The notes beneath the pieces are model-generated. The model searched no databases. It saw nothing but the letters and a program-made list of their open reading frames with translations, and was not told where the DNA came from. A program made the position numbers and the translations under genes. Of a stretch of DNA of 20,044 nucleotides, positions 7,809 to 16,696 are shown piece by piece (position 1 is the first letter of the stretch; every line of letters begins with the position of its first letter). Where the stretch lies: NCBI GenBank assembly GCA_023429825.1, contig JAEZDC010000134.1:1-20044 (forward strand), in the 5' to 3' direction. Source of the stretch: Bacteroidota bacterium. GTDB lineage: Bacteria; Bacteroidota; Bacteroidia; Chitinophagales; Chitinophagaceae.

Positions 7809-8255
7809 TTACTTTTTGCCTGTGTGACCAAATCCACCTTCACCTCTTGTAGTTTCCTGCAAACTTGCAACCGGGTTCCATTCTACCCTTTCCACTTTTT
7901 GAATAACCATTTGAGCGATCCTGTCACCATGGTGTATCTCCTGGTCTTCATTCGAGAGATTAATCAAGATCACTTTTATCTCTCCACGATAGTCAGCATC
8001 AATAGTGCCGGGCGTATTCAAACAGGTAAGGCCCTGCTTTATGGCTAATCCACTTCTGGGCCTCACCTGTGCTTCATACCCCTCCGGTATTTCTATAAAT
8101 AAACCGGTAGGTACTAAAGTTCTTTCCAATGGAGAAAGCTTTATACTCTGATGCAGGTTTGCTCTTAAATCCATACCGGATGAACCATTAGTTGCATATT
8201 CCGGCAACGGATTTAAAGAATGATTTACAATTTTAATCTGCAAAGCTTCCATCAA
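7809..8255 (-). CDS. dut: Deoxyuridine 5'-triphosphate nucleotidohydrolase (dUTPase)
   Basis: 148 residues, the standard length for a trimeric dUTPase. It hydrolyses dUTP to dUMP and pyrophosphate, keeping uracil out of DNA and supplying dUMP for thymidylate synthesis. All five family motifs are present in order: motif 1 G-S-S-G-M-D-L-R-A (24-32), motif 2 P-R-S-G-L (66-70), motif 3 G-T-I-D-A-D-Y-R-G-E (83-92) with the catalytic Asp and the uracil-stacking Tyr, motif 4 G-D-R-I-A-Q-M-V-I (110-118), and motif 5 T-T-R-G-E-G-G-F-G-H-T-G (135-146) closing over the phosphates. The start is one of two consecutive Met codons. The gene lies 62 bases after ispF and two bases before the DUF4292 gene, within one minus-strand run. 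Confidence 0.97.
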   Translation of the reverse strand: MMEALQIKIVNHSLNPLPEYATNGSSGMDLRANLHQSIKLSPLERTLVPTGLFIEIPEGYEAQVRPRSGLAIKQGLTCLNTPGTIDADYRGEIKVILINLSNEDQEIHHGDRIAQMVIQKVERVEWNPVASLQETTRGEGGFGHTGKK

Positions 8256-8317
8256 AGCAAAAGTATGTGTTTAGATAGGCAAGGCCTTTTTGAGTTATTC
8301 AGCACTATGTTAAAAAA

Positions 8318-8797
8318 CTAAAGCTGCTGCAACAAGGCAGAAGCATACGCTACCAGCCCTTCTTCTCTCCCTACAAAACCCATTCTTTCCGTTGTGGTAG
8401 CTTTAATAGATATATCCTTCTGTGTTATAGTTAGTATATCAGCGATCACTTGCTTCATTTGCGCCACATGGGGCTTTAGCTTGGGCGCCTCAAGACAAAC
8501 TGTTGAATCGATATTCACTACTTTATAACCTTCCTTTTTTATAAGATCGAAGGTTCGCTGCAATAATATTTTACTATCAATATTCTTAAATTCCGAAGAC
8601 GTATCTGGAAAATGAGTGCCGATATCCCCTAATGACAAAGCCCCAAGCATTGCATCGCAAATGGCATGAAGCAACACATCGGCATCACTATGGCCTAATG
8701 CTCCTTTATGATGATCGATCTTCACTCCGCCCAGCCAGAATTCTCTTCCTTCAACCAATTGATGAAAATCGATGCCTTGCCCGATCCTGTAACTCAT
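8318..8797 (-). CDS. ispF: 2-C-methyl-D-erythritol 2,4-cyclodiphosphate synthase
   Basis: 159 residues, typical for IspF. It cyclises CDP-methylerythritol 2-phosphate to MEcPP with release of CMP, the fifth step of the MEP isoprenoid pathway. The zinc ligands are visible as D10-x-H12 (G-I-D-F-H) and H44 (V-L-L-H-A). The signatures G-H-S-D-A-D (35-40), L-G-D-I-G-T-H-F-P-D (56-65) and A-T-T-T-E-R-M-G-F-V-G-R (near residues 133-144) are all intact. It is the first gene after the porV terminator and heads the ispF-dut-DUF4292-envC run. Only 16 bases separate its ATG from that terminator hairpin, so its promoter must overlap the hairpin or transcription must read through from porUV. A weak TACTTTAT element sits just before the start. 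Confidence 0.97.
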   Translation of the reverse strand: MSYRIGQGIDFHQLVEGREFWLGGVKIDHHKGALGHSDADVLLHAICDAMLGALSLGDIGTHFPDTSSEFKNIDSKILLQRTFDLIKKEGYKVVNIDSTVCLEAPKLKPHVAQMKQVIADILTITQKDISIKATTTERMGFVGREEGLVAYASALLQQL

Positions 8798-8813
8798 GAT
8801 AAAGTATTAAATG

Positions 8814-8844
8814 AAAAAAGCGAAGGTAATGCCTTCGCTTTTTT
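8814..8844 (-). terminator. Strong rho-independent terminator after porV
   Basis: A thirteen-base-pair perfect stem, AAAAAAGCGAAGG (8814-8826) with CCTTCGCTTTTTT (8832-8844), has a five-base TAATG loop. On the minus strand the hairpin starts 18 bases past the porV stop and ends in six T residues. Its symmetry means it could also stop plus-strand transcription. It separates porUV from ispF. Confidence 0.9.
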
Positions 8845-8861
8845 ATTATTAATTGTGTGAA

Positions 8862-10013
8862 TTATTTCGCGTCGAGATCAAACAACAAGCTGAAGCGAAG
8901 TGTGTTGGATAATGGGTTACGGTTTACTCCGCTACCTGAAGGAACCAGGTATGAGAAGTTCAATCCAAACACATTGTATTTAAGACCAGCGCCTACAGTC
9001 CAGAACTTACGGTTGCCCTTTCTTTTATCTTCATAAAAATAACCCGCACGCACCATGAATTGATCGCTATAGCTGTACTCAGCACCAATTCCAAAATTGA
9101 ATTCTCTTAATTCATCGCCAAAGCTACCTGCATCTCCAAAAGATTTGAACCAGCTTCCTAAAACACCTTGGTTTCGGTATTCAGCAAGTGCAGCTTCGTC
9201 TTCAGCGGTATTTCCAGTAGCAATAGGAGGTGTAGGCACTAACAGTTTATTTACATCAACACCAACAGTAAGTTTATTAGTAGCATCAAAAGCTCTTGTA
9301 TAAGCTGCACCCAGACCTAAGTTAGCTGGGATATAATCTTTATTCTGAGCATCGCTTGTATAAGCGATCTTGGAACCTAAGTTACTTAATGCGATTCCCC
9401 AGTTCCACCCCTGCCCCTGTGCATCTGTTCCGCTATGGAATAAAGAAACATCACCTGAAACTGCATTACCTGCTTTATAAGTATTACCACCCACAGTACC
9501 TGAGGCAAGGCTTGAATTGATATATCTTAATGCAACACCTAAACCAAGCTTTGTTGATAGTTTACGTGAATACCCGAAATCAACGGAGAATTCTCTTGGA
9601 CGATATGTTTGAAGATCGTTACCTGCAAAATCAGTGAATTGTATATTTCCTAAACTGAAGTAACGGATAGAAGCAGCCAACGCCTGCTCATCATCTAATT
9701 TATAATAACCGGCTAAAGAAGCAAGGTATACATCAGTCAACCCAAGGTCCTTCAACCAGGGAGTATAAGTGGCAGATATAGCTACACGGCTTGTTGCAAA
9801 TGGTAATTTAGCAAGGTTCCAGAATGAAGAGTTTGCATCGGGAGAAGTTGCGATCCCTACATCACCCATACCACCGGCTCTGGCATCAGGAGATATTCTC
9901 AGGAAAGGAACTGCTGTGGTAACCACATTGATCGGTTCTGCAGTTTGCGCATTAGCCTGGTTAAACAATGGGCATAGCAACAACAAAGCAGCAGTTTTCA
10001 GTGTCAGTTTCAT
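8862..10013 (-). CDS. porV: Type IX secretion system outer membrane shuttle protein PorV (LptO)
   Basis: 383 residues with a Sec signal peptide ending A-N-A-Q at about residue 22/23. The mature N-terminus has the PorV hallmark T-A-V-P-F-L-R-I-S-P-D-A-R-A-G-G-M-G-D, followed by A-T-S-P-D-A-N-S-S-F-W-N. The rest is an alternating aromatic pattern of a FadL-like outer membrane beta barrel, ending in aromatic/hydrophobic strands (L-R-F-S-L-L-F-D-L). In Bacteroidota PorV binds T9SS cargo through the C-terminal domain and carries it from the translocon to the PorU attachment complex. It lies about 100 bases downstream of porU on the same strand, matching the frequent porU-porV order. The spacer (10014-10116) contains a perfect inverted repeat, so a separate porV promoter is possible. 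A terminator follows. Confidence 0.96.
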   Translation of the reverse strand: MKLTLKTAALLLLCPLFNQANAQTAEPINVVTTAVPFLRISPDARAGGMGDVGIATSPDANSSFWNLAKLPFATSRVAISATYTPWLKDLGLTDVYLASLAGYYKLDDEQALAASIRYFSLGNIQFTDFAGNDLQTYRPREFSVDFGYSRKLSTKLGLGVALRYINSSLASGTVGGNTYKAGNAVSGDVSLFHSGTDAQGQGWNWGIALSNLGSKIAYTSDAQNKDYIPANLGLGAAYTRAFDATNKLTVGVDVNKLLVPTPPIATGNTAEDEAALAEYRNQGVLGSWFKSFGDAGSFGDELREFNFGIGAEYSYSDQFMVRAGYFYEDKRKGNRKFWTVGAGLKYNVFGLNFSYLVPSGSGVNRNPLSNTLRFSLLFDLDAK

Positions 10014-10048
10014 CTAGCGAAATGTTTAATTATATGTGTGTAAAAATA

Positions 10049-10063
10049 ATTGAATAATTCAAT
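10049..10063. repeat. Perfect 15-base inverted repeat between porU and porV
   Basis: ATTGAAT-A-ATTCAAT is a perfect dyad with a single central base, located 36 bases before the porV ATG. It is AT-rich and lacks a T-run in the right place, so it does not look like a terminator. A homodimeric regulator site is possible but there is no independent support, and AT-rich palindromes of this size arise by chance. Confidence 0.4.
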
Positions 10064-10116
10064 CAGCCAAATTGCATGATCAAATAGAGTAGAATTGAGC
10101 CATTCAGTTCGTTTGG

Positions 10117-13100
10117 TTATAGTATGTACAGCTTCTGGAGTGCTGTAGCTTTTTGCCCACTAGTATTAGATACAATGATACGGTAAATATAGACACCTTT
10201 TGCCAATTTTTCGCTGTATATGTCGTTCCCATCCCAGTCGATCGTTACTCTGTTACCATCTGTCATTAATTGCTTTTGTATTTGATGAACGATCTTGCCG
10301 GTCATAGAATAAACCTGTATTAACACCTTGAGATCAGTTGCAGGCTGATTATGTTCAAACCAAAACTGCGTATTTGAAGTGAACGGATTAGGATAATTTA
10401 ATACATGAGATATTTTCAGGCTTTCCTTTTTTGCCACATAAAATTCCAACATTACTTCATTAGAATTATTGGCTACATCCCAGGCTTTGATCTTTAGAGT
10501 ATGAAACCCTTCTGCAAGATTGGTTAACTGGAAGCGAACCGTTCCTCTTTGGTAACTATTCAGTTCTGCTTCGTAGAAATCGTTTAAAACAAACGCATTT
10601 TTATCATCTCCATCTAATACTGCTGTGATATCATGACCAATCCCTGTACCTACAGTATTTATACCGGAAGAATCAGCCAGCTTCACAATTAAAACAGGAC
10701 TCTCATTCACCAATCCCCCGCTTACGAACTTTTCATCATTTAGGTAAGGCTTTATTTCAGGTCCCAGGTTATCTGAAAAGATCGAATTTGAGGTTCCTCC
10801 GATTTTAAAATTAGAAGAAACCCCGTTTGCATCTTTAGTTTGATCGTTTGCATACAAACTCAGCTTGCCATTTGCAACCTGGTAATTGATGTCTTTGGGT
10901 ACAATGAAAGTAAAGTTGTACCTGCCATTCTGTACACTGGTCTTTCCTTTATAGATGATGTTCGTTTGCTGGCTGAAGGTGGTAACAGGACTCGAAGGAT
11001 CGTTACCAAGAGTTTGTACCTGCTGAGGTTTATCGTACAACGTAGGATATATTGTTCCGTTGAAATTATTTAAAACAGTTCCGTTATCATCCGTAACCTC
11101 CCCGCTGAATGTATATTTTTCAAGTGCCTTAAGTGTATCATTTCCTGTTGCAGGATGTCCGTTGATCTCACTCAATGTAACATTAAGCTCAGGAAATCCC
11201 AGGCGCATGGCAGGATCACCTAACAGCGTAAATTTTCTGTTATTGATGTAATCACCAAATGACAGGTAGGTATGATTCTTAGCTCTTTTTAGCGATTCAC
11301 CTAAAGTAAGATAGCCTTGCACCGGGTCCTTTTGTAAAGCGATCTGCAGGTAATTGTTATTGATGATGCGATTGCTGAAAGCAAAAACCAACCTTGTTGT
11401 AGTTAATAATGCTATGGCTCCTTTTGTATCGTTCATCAGTAAAAACTCACCGATGGATGTTTTAGTGGGATCATCGTAAGGAGCAAAATCACAAGTTGCT
11501 GTAATGAATAGGGGCAGCTTATTCGGATTGTTGAATTGTAAAGCCTCTTCTCTACCAAACACAGCCTCGTCAGCAAGTCTTTGATATCCGCCATGTCCAT
11601 TATAATTAAAGATGAGATTGCCGCTAAAATTTTGGTTCACGATATTTCTATTTACCTGCGGGTAACGGCTTCCGCCACTTCCGCTTTCTTGCTTATACGC
11701 ATCCAGGTAAATTTTATTGGGATTAAATCGTGAGTTTATCGCCACAGCATTAGAAGAAATAAATTCAGCATCATTCAAATGAATATTGTTGTCTTCATCA
11801 TCGGCAGCGAAAGTCAATTGATTCCTCCATGGCCCGAAGCTGTTCGCAGAATGATAATTGATGATCTTATCCACCATATTCTTTGCCTCTGTAATATTCT
11901 TTGCAGGAATTCTTCCGATGCCGATATCTAAGAGAGACGGCGGAGCAACAAGGTTAACATCATCGGCATCATCAAGTAATCCGAAGAAATCATCTGAAGT
12001 GTAACTCGTTAACGGATCCAGGGAATTTACACTTTGATATGCAGGAACAAGATTAGTATTATTCGTGACCCTGTTCTTATAATCGAAAGATGCATCGCCA
12101 AATAATAAAAGGTATTTAGGCCTTTTAGTTGAGTCGGTCCCCGCCTTATCATAAAACATCTTTACATAGTCTCTGATAGCTGCAGGATCAGGAGAACCGG
12201 AGCCAAACTCGTTATATATCTGTTCTGTAGTCGCCACTACAACCCTGTAACCATACTCCTGGTTGTGAAAAGCTGCAAGACGATTTGCTTCAGCTAACAA
12301 TGTTTTGTCTGTCACAATGATATAATCCCGTACCTGGTAATTATGAAGATTCTGATTGGCAACGGCACCTGCAGGAACAGGAGTCAAAAAACTGGTTCCG
12401 CTAAAGGCGATGTATTCCCTGAGTCTTGAACCATCGTTCGTAAACCTGGAGGAACTCACCGCAAACGGAGCATTCATTTTTATAGGATTGCTTGGATCCG
12501 TGACTTCCCAGATCTGGGCAAGGTTGGAAGAGTTGTCGATAATAAATTCATTGATGATCCCCGCCCCCACTGAATTCCAGTCCCTGAAACTAAACTGATT
12601 CTGCCCGGTAAAGGAGAGTGATCGCCTTGCCTGGATCTCAAACCAGTTCAACCATCCCTGCGCTGAAAAATTACCCGGACTGAAAGTATAGGTAACATTC
12701 AAATTAGATTGGCTCACCAAAGCTGAAGCCTGTTGTTGAGTATTTAGCCCAAATGCATCCAGGAAATTCCCCGAAACCCCTCCTACCGGTATATTATGAA
12801 ATAGCAGACCGTTGATCTTGGCGGCAAAACTGCTACTCCCTGCAACTGTTCTCGCTGCCAAATTAGAAGTTAACCTGAGTGGTTCGGTAAGAACTAAGCC
12901 AGGTAAATTAACACTGAAGCTTCTGCTCAGGCTGTTACCGGGGGTATTACTGAACTCCTCTCCATACCATTCCTTACCACTGTTCAGGAAATTGATCGTA
13001 TCAAGTTCATGAAAAAAATGTTCATCAAAGCTGTTAACAGTTCTGTTCGCAACACCTGTAAAGTTGGATGTGGAGATACGCTTACCCGTTCCGTTAATGC

Positions 13101-13533
13101 TTATAAAATAATATGCAACATCACTATATATATTTTTCTGATGGCGGTACGATCTGTTCAGGCTATCCTTTAGCCACCTGTCAGGCCCCGGAGCATAAAA
13201 CAAAAAGTAATCACTGCCATTGAAAACGCCATCACCCCCATCGATCATCATAATTGCATTTTCCACAAGATCATCCTGCGGAAGTTCCTGGTTCTTTTCA
13301 GCCAACATGCCTCCGCCGTTTCCAAAAAGCCGGATGGAAACGGAACTTATATTTGGCGTGTTGATCCCTAAAGAGTTAAGGAATGGCAGATCCACTTTAT
13401 ATACGCCCTCCTGGCGTACCGATATTTTATACCAATTGCCTGATGCCAGTACAGAATTGGCAGCATATTGCCTTTGGGCCGCTGCCTGGAAACCAATGTA
13501 CCAAAATACCAACAGGAAAAGGAGTTTCTGCAC
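10117..13533 (-). CDS. porU: Type IX secretion system sortase PorU (C25 family cysteine protease)
   Basis: PorU removes the C-terminal signal of T9SS cargo at the cell surface and attaches the cargo to anionic LPS. I chose the GTG at 13533 (1138 residues): it is followed at once by a clean signal peptide (K3, hydrophobic core, A-A-A-Q near 20), and a GGAG lies 11 bases upstream. An in-frame ATG at 13593 would add 20 polar residues. The N-terminal half is beta-rich. The C25 domain spans about residues 400-775, with catalytic His647 (N-Y-N-G-H-G-G) and Cys681 (T-A-T-C-D-F-A-P) 34 residues apart, a spacing like that of gingipains. A type A T9SS sorting domain ends the protein (about 1040-1138; Y-P-N-P-F and a K-G-V-Y-I-Y-R motif), as PorU itself carries such a domain. 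It is upstream of porV and divergent from gldJ. Confidence 0.95.
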   Translation of the reverse strand: MQKLLFLLVFWYIGFQAAAQRQYAANSVLASGNWYKISVRQEGVYKVDLPFLNSLGINTPNISSVSIRLFGNGGGMLAEKNQELPQDDLVENAIMMIDGGDGVFNGSDYFLFYAPGPDRWLKDSLNRSYRHQKNIYSDVAYYFISINGTGKRISTSNFTGVANRTVNSFDEHFFHELDTINFLNSGKEWYGEEFSNTPGNSLSRSFSVNLPGLVLTEPLRLTSNLAARTVAGSSSFAAKINGLLFHNIPVGGVSGNFLDAFGLNTQQQASALVSQSNLNVTYTFSPGNFSAQGWLNWFEIQARRSLSFTGQNQFSFRDWNSVGAGIINEFIIDNSSNLAQIWEVTDPSNPIKMNAPFAVSSSRFTNDGSRLREYIAFSGTSFLTPVPAGAVANQNLHNYQVRDYIIVTDKTLLAEANRLAAFHNQEYGYRVVVATTEQIYNEFGSGSPDPAAIRDYVKMFYDKAGTDSTKRPKYLLLFGDASFDYKNRVTNNTNLVPAYQSVNSLDPLTSYTSDDFFGLLDDADDVNLVAPPSLLDIGIGRIPAKNITEAKNMVDKIINYHSANSFGPWRNQLTFAADDEDNNIHLNDAEFISSNAVAINSRFNPNKIYLDAYKQESGSGGSRYPQVNRNIVNQNFSGNLIFNYNGHGGYQRLADEAVFGREEALQFNNPNKLPLFITATCDFAPYDDPTKTSIGEFLLMNDTKGAIALLTTTRLVFAFSNRIINNNYLQIALQKDPVQGYLTLGESLKRAKNHTYLSFGDYINNRKFTLLGDPAMRLGFPELNVTLSEINGHPATGNDTLKALEKYTFSGEVTDDNGTVLNNFNGTIYPTLYDKPQQVQTLGNDPSSPVTTFSQQTNIIYKGKTSVQNGRYNFTFIVPKDINYQVANGKLSLYANDQTKDANGVSSNFKIGGTSNSIFSDNLGPEIKPYLNDEKFVSGGLVNESPVLIVKLADSSGINTVGTGIGHDITAVLDGDDKNAFVLNDFYEAELNSYQRGTVRFQLTNLAEGFHTLKIKAWDVANNSNEVMLEFYVAKKESLKISHVLNYPNPFTSNTQFWFEHNQPATDLKVLIQVYSMTGKIVHQIQKQLMTDGNRVTIDWDGNDIYSEKLAKGVYIYRIIVSNTSGQKATALQKLYIL

Positions 13534-13685
13534 CTTGTAAATATCTCCATTTTTTTTGCAGTTAATAAAGATGTGATGGCATTCGATTTGCAAAAATCAA
13601 AACAAGCCGGCTGAGCAGGGTAAATTAGGCTTTTACTAACAGTCCTTACAAAGCATGGCCACTATATTTGAAGGCAATAAATCTC

Positions 13686-13693
13686 TATATTCG
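13686..13693 (+). promoter_or_regulatory. Candidate -7 element for gldJ (TATATTCG)
   Basis: TATATTCG differs from the Bacteroidota TAnnTTTG consensus at one base and lies 68 bases upstream of the gldJ ATG. A TTTG at 13667-13670 could be the -33 element, but the gap of 15 bases is shorter than the usual 17-23. It lies in the divergent porU/gldJ spacer. Confidence 0.3.
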
Positions 13694-13761
13694 CATCCTT
13701 AACATTTACACGAACAATATTTGCTAATACCTATCGTTTAAAACGAATCTAAATCTGTTAC

Positions 13762-15330
13762 ATGACAATGTTTAAAGGTATCAGGAGCTTTGCGATTTTA
13801 GCCGCGGGCCTAAGCCTTCTCTCTTCTTGCAAGAACGGTAAGTTCTTAGGACTCATAGGAAAAGAGAAACATGATAAGTCTTCTGCAACTGGCTGGAACT
13901 ATAATGACAAGAACCAGGGCGGTTTCTTTGTTGCGAAAGCGAAAGATATAAAGACCGGTCCGGGACTGGTATTCGTACAAGGTGGTACGTTTACTATGGG
14001 CGCCACACAAGAGGATGTGATGGGCGACTGGAACAATGTTCCCCGTCGTGTGACCGTAAACTCGTTCTTTATCGATAAAACCGAGGTAGCGAACGTTCAC
14101 TATCGTGAATATATCTATTGGTTAGATAATGTGTTTGGGCAAGCCGGTATGGAAGAAGTTGCTGAAAAAGCAAAACCAGATACTTTGGTTTGGAGAAGTG
14201 AACTGGCTTATAACGAACCCTACGTTGAATATTATTTCCGTCATCCGTCTTATAACTATTATCCTGTGGTAGGTGTTACCTGGCAGCAGGCTCACGACTT
14301 CTGTATCTGGAGAGGTGATCGTGTAAATGAGATGGAATTGATCAAAAAAGGATACCAGAACAAGAATGTGATCAAACAGACAATGGGTGGCGGTGGCCAG
14401 GATAATTTCAATACCAAGTCTTACCTGATGGGTGAGTACCAGGGTGTTCCGGGCAAACCAAAGAAAAACCCATTGAAGGATGCACAAGGCAAACCTAGAA
14501 ACCAGGTACGTTTTGAAGATGGTATCTTATTGCCTGATTATCGCCTTCCCACAGAAGCAGAGTGGGAATATGCCGCTTTAGGTAATATATCTGAAAATCC
14601 TCAGCCTCGTAAAAGTGAGAAAAAGCGTGGTGAGGAATTGATCGCTAATAAAAATATTTACTCTTGGAAGAATGATGGATATGACAACCTCCGTGGAACA
14701 CGTCGTGGTACATGGCAGGGCGCATTCTTAGGAAACTTTAAAAGAGGTAATGGTGACTATATGGGCGTTGCTGGCGGCTTGAACGACCGTGCTGCTTTCA
14801 CCGCTGAAGTAACTTCTTTCCTTCCAAACTCATTTGGTTTATATAACATGAGTGGTAACGTGAGTGAGTGGGTTGGTGATGTGTACAGGCCAATGACAGG
14901 TTTTGATCAGGATGATATGAACCCTTACCGCGGTAACGAATTTAAGAAAGTAGATCTTAGTGGCGGACAAGGTAACTTAAGGGATAGCATTGGTCGTATT
15001 AAAATGATACCTGAAGAAGATTCAGCATTACGTAACAGGAGAAACTATCAGCAGCACTATGCGATCAACTATTTAGATGGTGATTCAGTAAGTGCAGTTA
15101 CTTATGGATATGGCCATACTACATTGATCTCTGATAAATCGAGAGTAGTTAAAGGTGGTAGCTGGAATGATATGCCTTATTGGCTAAGCCCCGGCAGCCG
15201 TCGCTTCCTGGAAGAAGACGTAGCTAGCAGTACTATCGGTTTCCGTTGTGCAATGACCCACTTCGGTTCTCCTGAAGGAAACAAACGCAAAACAGGTAAC
15301 TTCTTCCCTAAGCGCAGACAAAAGAGATAA
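13762..15330 (+). CDS. gldJ: Gliding motility / type IX secretion lipoprotein GldJ (SUMF1-fold)
   Basis: 522 residues. The N-terminus is a lipoprotein signal with lipobox L-L-S-S-C (Cys23). A GldJ-type segment A-T-G-W-N-Y-N-D follows at about 42-49, then a formylglycine-generating-enzyme/SUMF1 domain from about residue 70 to 510. Its signatures are F-V-Q-G-G-T-F-T-M-G, V-T-W-Q-Q-A-H-D-F-C, R-L-P-T-E-A-E-W-E-Y-A, N-M-S-G-N-V-S-E-W-V, K-G-G-S-W and I-G-F-R-C-A. The paired redox cysteines of true formylglycine enzymes are absent before G-F-R-C (S-P-G-S-R-R there), so enzymatic activity is not expected. In Flavobacterium GldJ is a periplasmic outer-membrane lipoprotein needed for gliding and for stability of the GldK-type ring. 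The paralog GldK has the same fold; placement next to porU and murF favours GldJ. An alternative ATG lies two codons downstream. A terminator follows. Confidence 0.9.
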   Translation: MTMFKGIRSFAILAAGLSLLSSCKNGKFLGLIGKEKHDKSSATGWNYNDKNQGGFFVAKAKDIKTGPGLVFVQGGTFTMGATQEDVMGDWNNVPRRVTVNSFFIDKTEVANVHYREYIYWLDNVFGQAGMEEVAEKAKPDTLVWRSELAYNEPYVEYYFRHPSYNYYPVVGVTWQQAHDFCIWRGDRVNEMELIKKGYQNKNVIKQTMGGGGQDNFNTKSYLMGEYQGVPGKPKKNPLKDAQGKPRNQVRFEDGILLPDYRLPTEAEWEYAALGNISENPQPRKSEKKRGEELIANKNIYSWKNDGYDNLRGTRRGTWQGAFLGNFKRGNGDYMGVAGGLNDRAAFTAEVTSFLPNSFGLYNMSGNVSEWVGDVYRPMTGFDQDDMNPYRGNEFKKVDLSGGQGNLRDSIGRIKMIPEEDSALRNRRNYQQHYAINYLDGDSVSAVTYGYGHTTLISDKSRVVKGGSWNDMPYWLSPGSRRFLEEDVASSTIGFRCAMTHFGSPEGNKRKTGNFFPKRRQKR

Positions 15331-15350
15331 GGAAAAGGTAAATACAGCGA

Positions 15351-15382
15351 AAAAGCCATTCGATAATTCGGGTGGCTTTTTT
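15351..15382 (+). terminator. Rho-independent terminator after gldJ
   Basis: The hairpin AAAAGCCATTCGA (15351-15363) with TCGGGTGGCTTTT (15368-15380) has a TAAT loop and pairs throughout, counting two G-T wobbles in RNA. It runs into six T residues (15377-15382). It starts 20 bases after the gldJ stop and 28 bases remain to the murF ATG. Confidence 0.85.
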
Positions 15383-15409
15383 CATTTACGTGTAATATCT
15401 TGCGAAGCG

Positions 15410-16687
15410 ATGAATATCGAGCAACTATACGAGTTATATCTGCAATATCCTTCAGTACAAACAGACACCAGGAAATTGAAGCAGGGCGATATTTTCTTTG
15501 CACTTAAAGGCCCCAATTTCAATGGTAATCGATTTGCAATTCAGGCATTAGAAGCGGGAGCTGCTTATGTAGTAGCCGACGAAAAAATATTGGGTGACGA
15601 TAGGGTTATAATAGTAGATGATGTACTGGCAACTTTGCAACAACTTGCCAAGCATCATCGGCAGCAATTCAATATTCCTTTCATCGCTATCACCGGTAGT
15701 AATGGAAAAACTACGACCAAAGAATTGGTGAGTATCGTTTTATCTAGCCATTTAATCACTTATACTACTCTCGGAAATCTGAATAATCATATCGGCGTTC
15801 CGCTCACGTTATTAAGCATCAGGAAAGATGCTGAAATTGCAGTCATAGAAATGGGTGCAAATCATCAAAAAGAAATTGCTTCTTATTGTTCATATACTTT
15901 ACCTACACATGGCATTATCACGAATTGCGGCAAAGCGCACCTGGAAGGTTTCGGCGGGGTTGAAGGAGTAAGAAAGGGTAAAGGAGAATTATTTGATTTC
16001 TTAAAAACGCATGACGGCACTGCTATCATCAACTGGGATTATGACTATCTGAGAGAAATGAGCAATGGTCTTAACCGCCTGGTGAAATACGGAACGAACG
16101 AAGGGAATATAACAGGAGATGTGATCAGCAGTGAACCTTTTTTAAAAGTACAGATCACGAAACCATCATCACTGGAGACTATACATACCAATCTTGTTGG
16201 AGACTATAACCTTCCGAATGTACTATGTGCTGTGGCAGTAGGAAAATTCTTCGGGGTACCGGAAGGAATGATAAAAGCTTCCATTGAAAATTATGTTCCC
16301 GGCAACAGCAGGTCGCAAATGATTGAAAGAGGAAGCAATCATATTATCCTGGATGCGTATAATGCCAACCCGAGTAGTATGAAAGCTGCAATTGAAAATT
16401 TTGCGAAGATCAAAGCTGGTAATAAAGTACTTCTGCTGGGTGCAATGATGGAACTGGGAGAAGAAAGCATAGAAGAACATCAGAAGCTTGTAGACCTGCT
16501 TCAGCAGAAAGATCTGCATAACGTAGTATTGGTTGGTGGAGATTATGAAAAGATAGAGCATCCTTACACTTTCTTCAGGAATTCGTTAGAAGCTAAAGAC
16601 TGGTTTATAAAACAAAATTTAAAAGACAGTCATATTCTTATCAAGGGATCACGTAGTATGCAGATGGAAAAGGTGATCGGAGAATAG
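15410..16687 (+). CDS. murF: UDP-N-acetylmuramoyl-tripeptide--D-alanyl-D-alanine ligase
   Basis: 425 residues, close to the usual length of MurF. It uses ATP to join D-Ala-D-Ala to the UDP-MurNAc-tripeptide, the last cytoplasmic step of peptidoglycan precursor synthesis. The N-terminal substrate domain shows D-T-R-K-L-K-Q-G-D-I-F-F-A-L-K-G (about 19-34). The Mur-ligase P-loop is T-G-S-N-G-K-T-T-T-K-E with K100. N-L-N-N-H-I-G-V-P-L-T-L-L and E-M-G-A-N-H are the MurF-specific central motifs, and I-L-D-A-Y-N-A-N-P-S-S-M-K the C-terminal one. The order gldJ-murF is a known Bacteroidota linkage. A terminator separates them, so murF either has its own promoter (a weak TATCTTGC lies six bases before the ATG) or depends on read-through. 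Confidence 0.96.
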   Translation: MNIEQLYELYLQYPSVQTDTRKLKQGDIFFALKGPNFNGNRFAIQALEAGAAYVVADEKILGDDRVIIVDDVLATLQQLAKHHRQQFNIPFIAITGSNGKTTTKELVSIVLSSHLITYTTLGNLNNHIGVPLTLLSIRKDAEIAVIEMGANHQKEIASYCSYTLPTHGIITNCGKAHLEGFGGVEGVRKGKGELFDFLKTHDGTAIINWDYDYLREMSNGLNRLVKYGTNEGNITGDVISSEPFLKVQITKPSSLETIHTNLVGDYNLPNVLCAVAVGKFFGVPEGMIKASIENYVPGNSRSQMIERGSNHIILDAYNANPSSMKAAIENFAKIKAGNKVLLLGAMMELGEESIEEHQKLVDLLQQKDLHNVVLVGGDYEKIEHPYTFFRNSLEAKDWFIKQNLKDSHILIKGSRSMQMEKVIGE

Positions 16688-16696
16688 ATAACCGTT

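Noticed and set aside
13762..15330. Active formylglycine-generating enzyme
   Set aside because: The fold is SUMF1, but the paired catalytic cysteines are missing and the lipobox, A-T-G-W motif and porU/murF context indicate GldJ.
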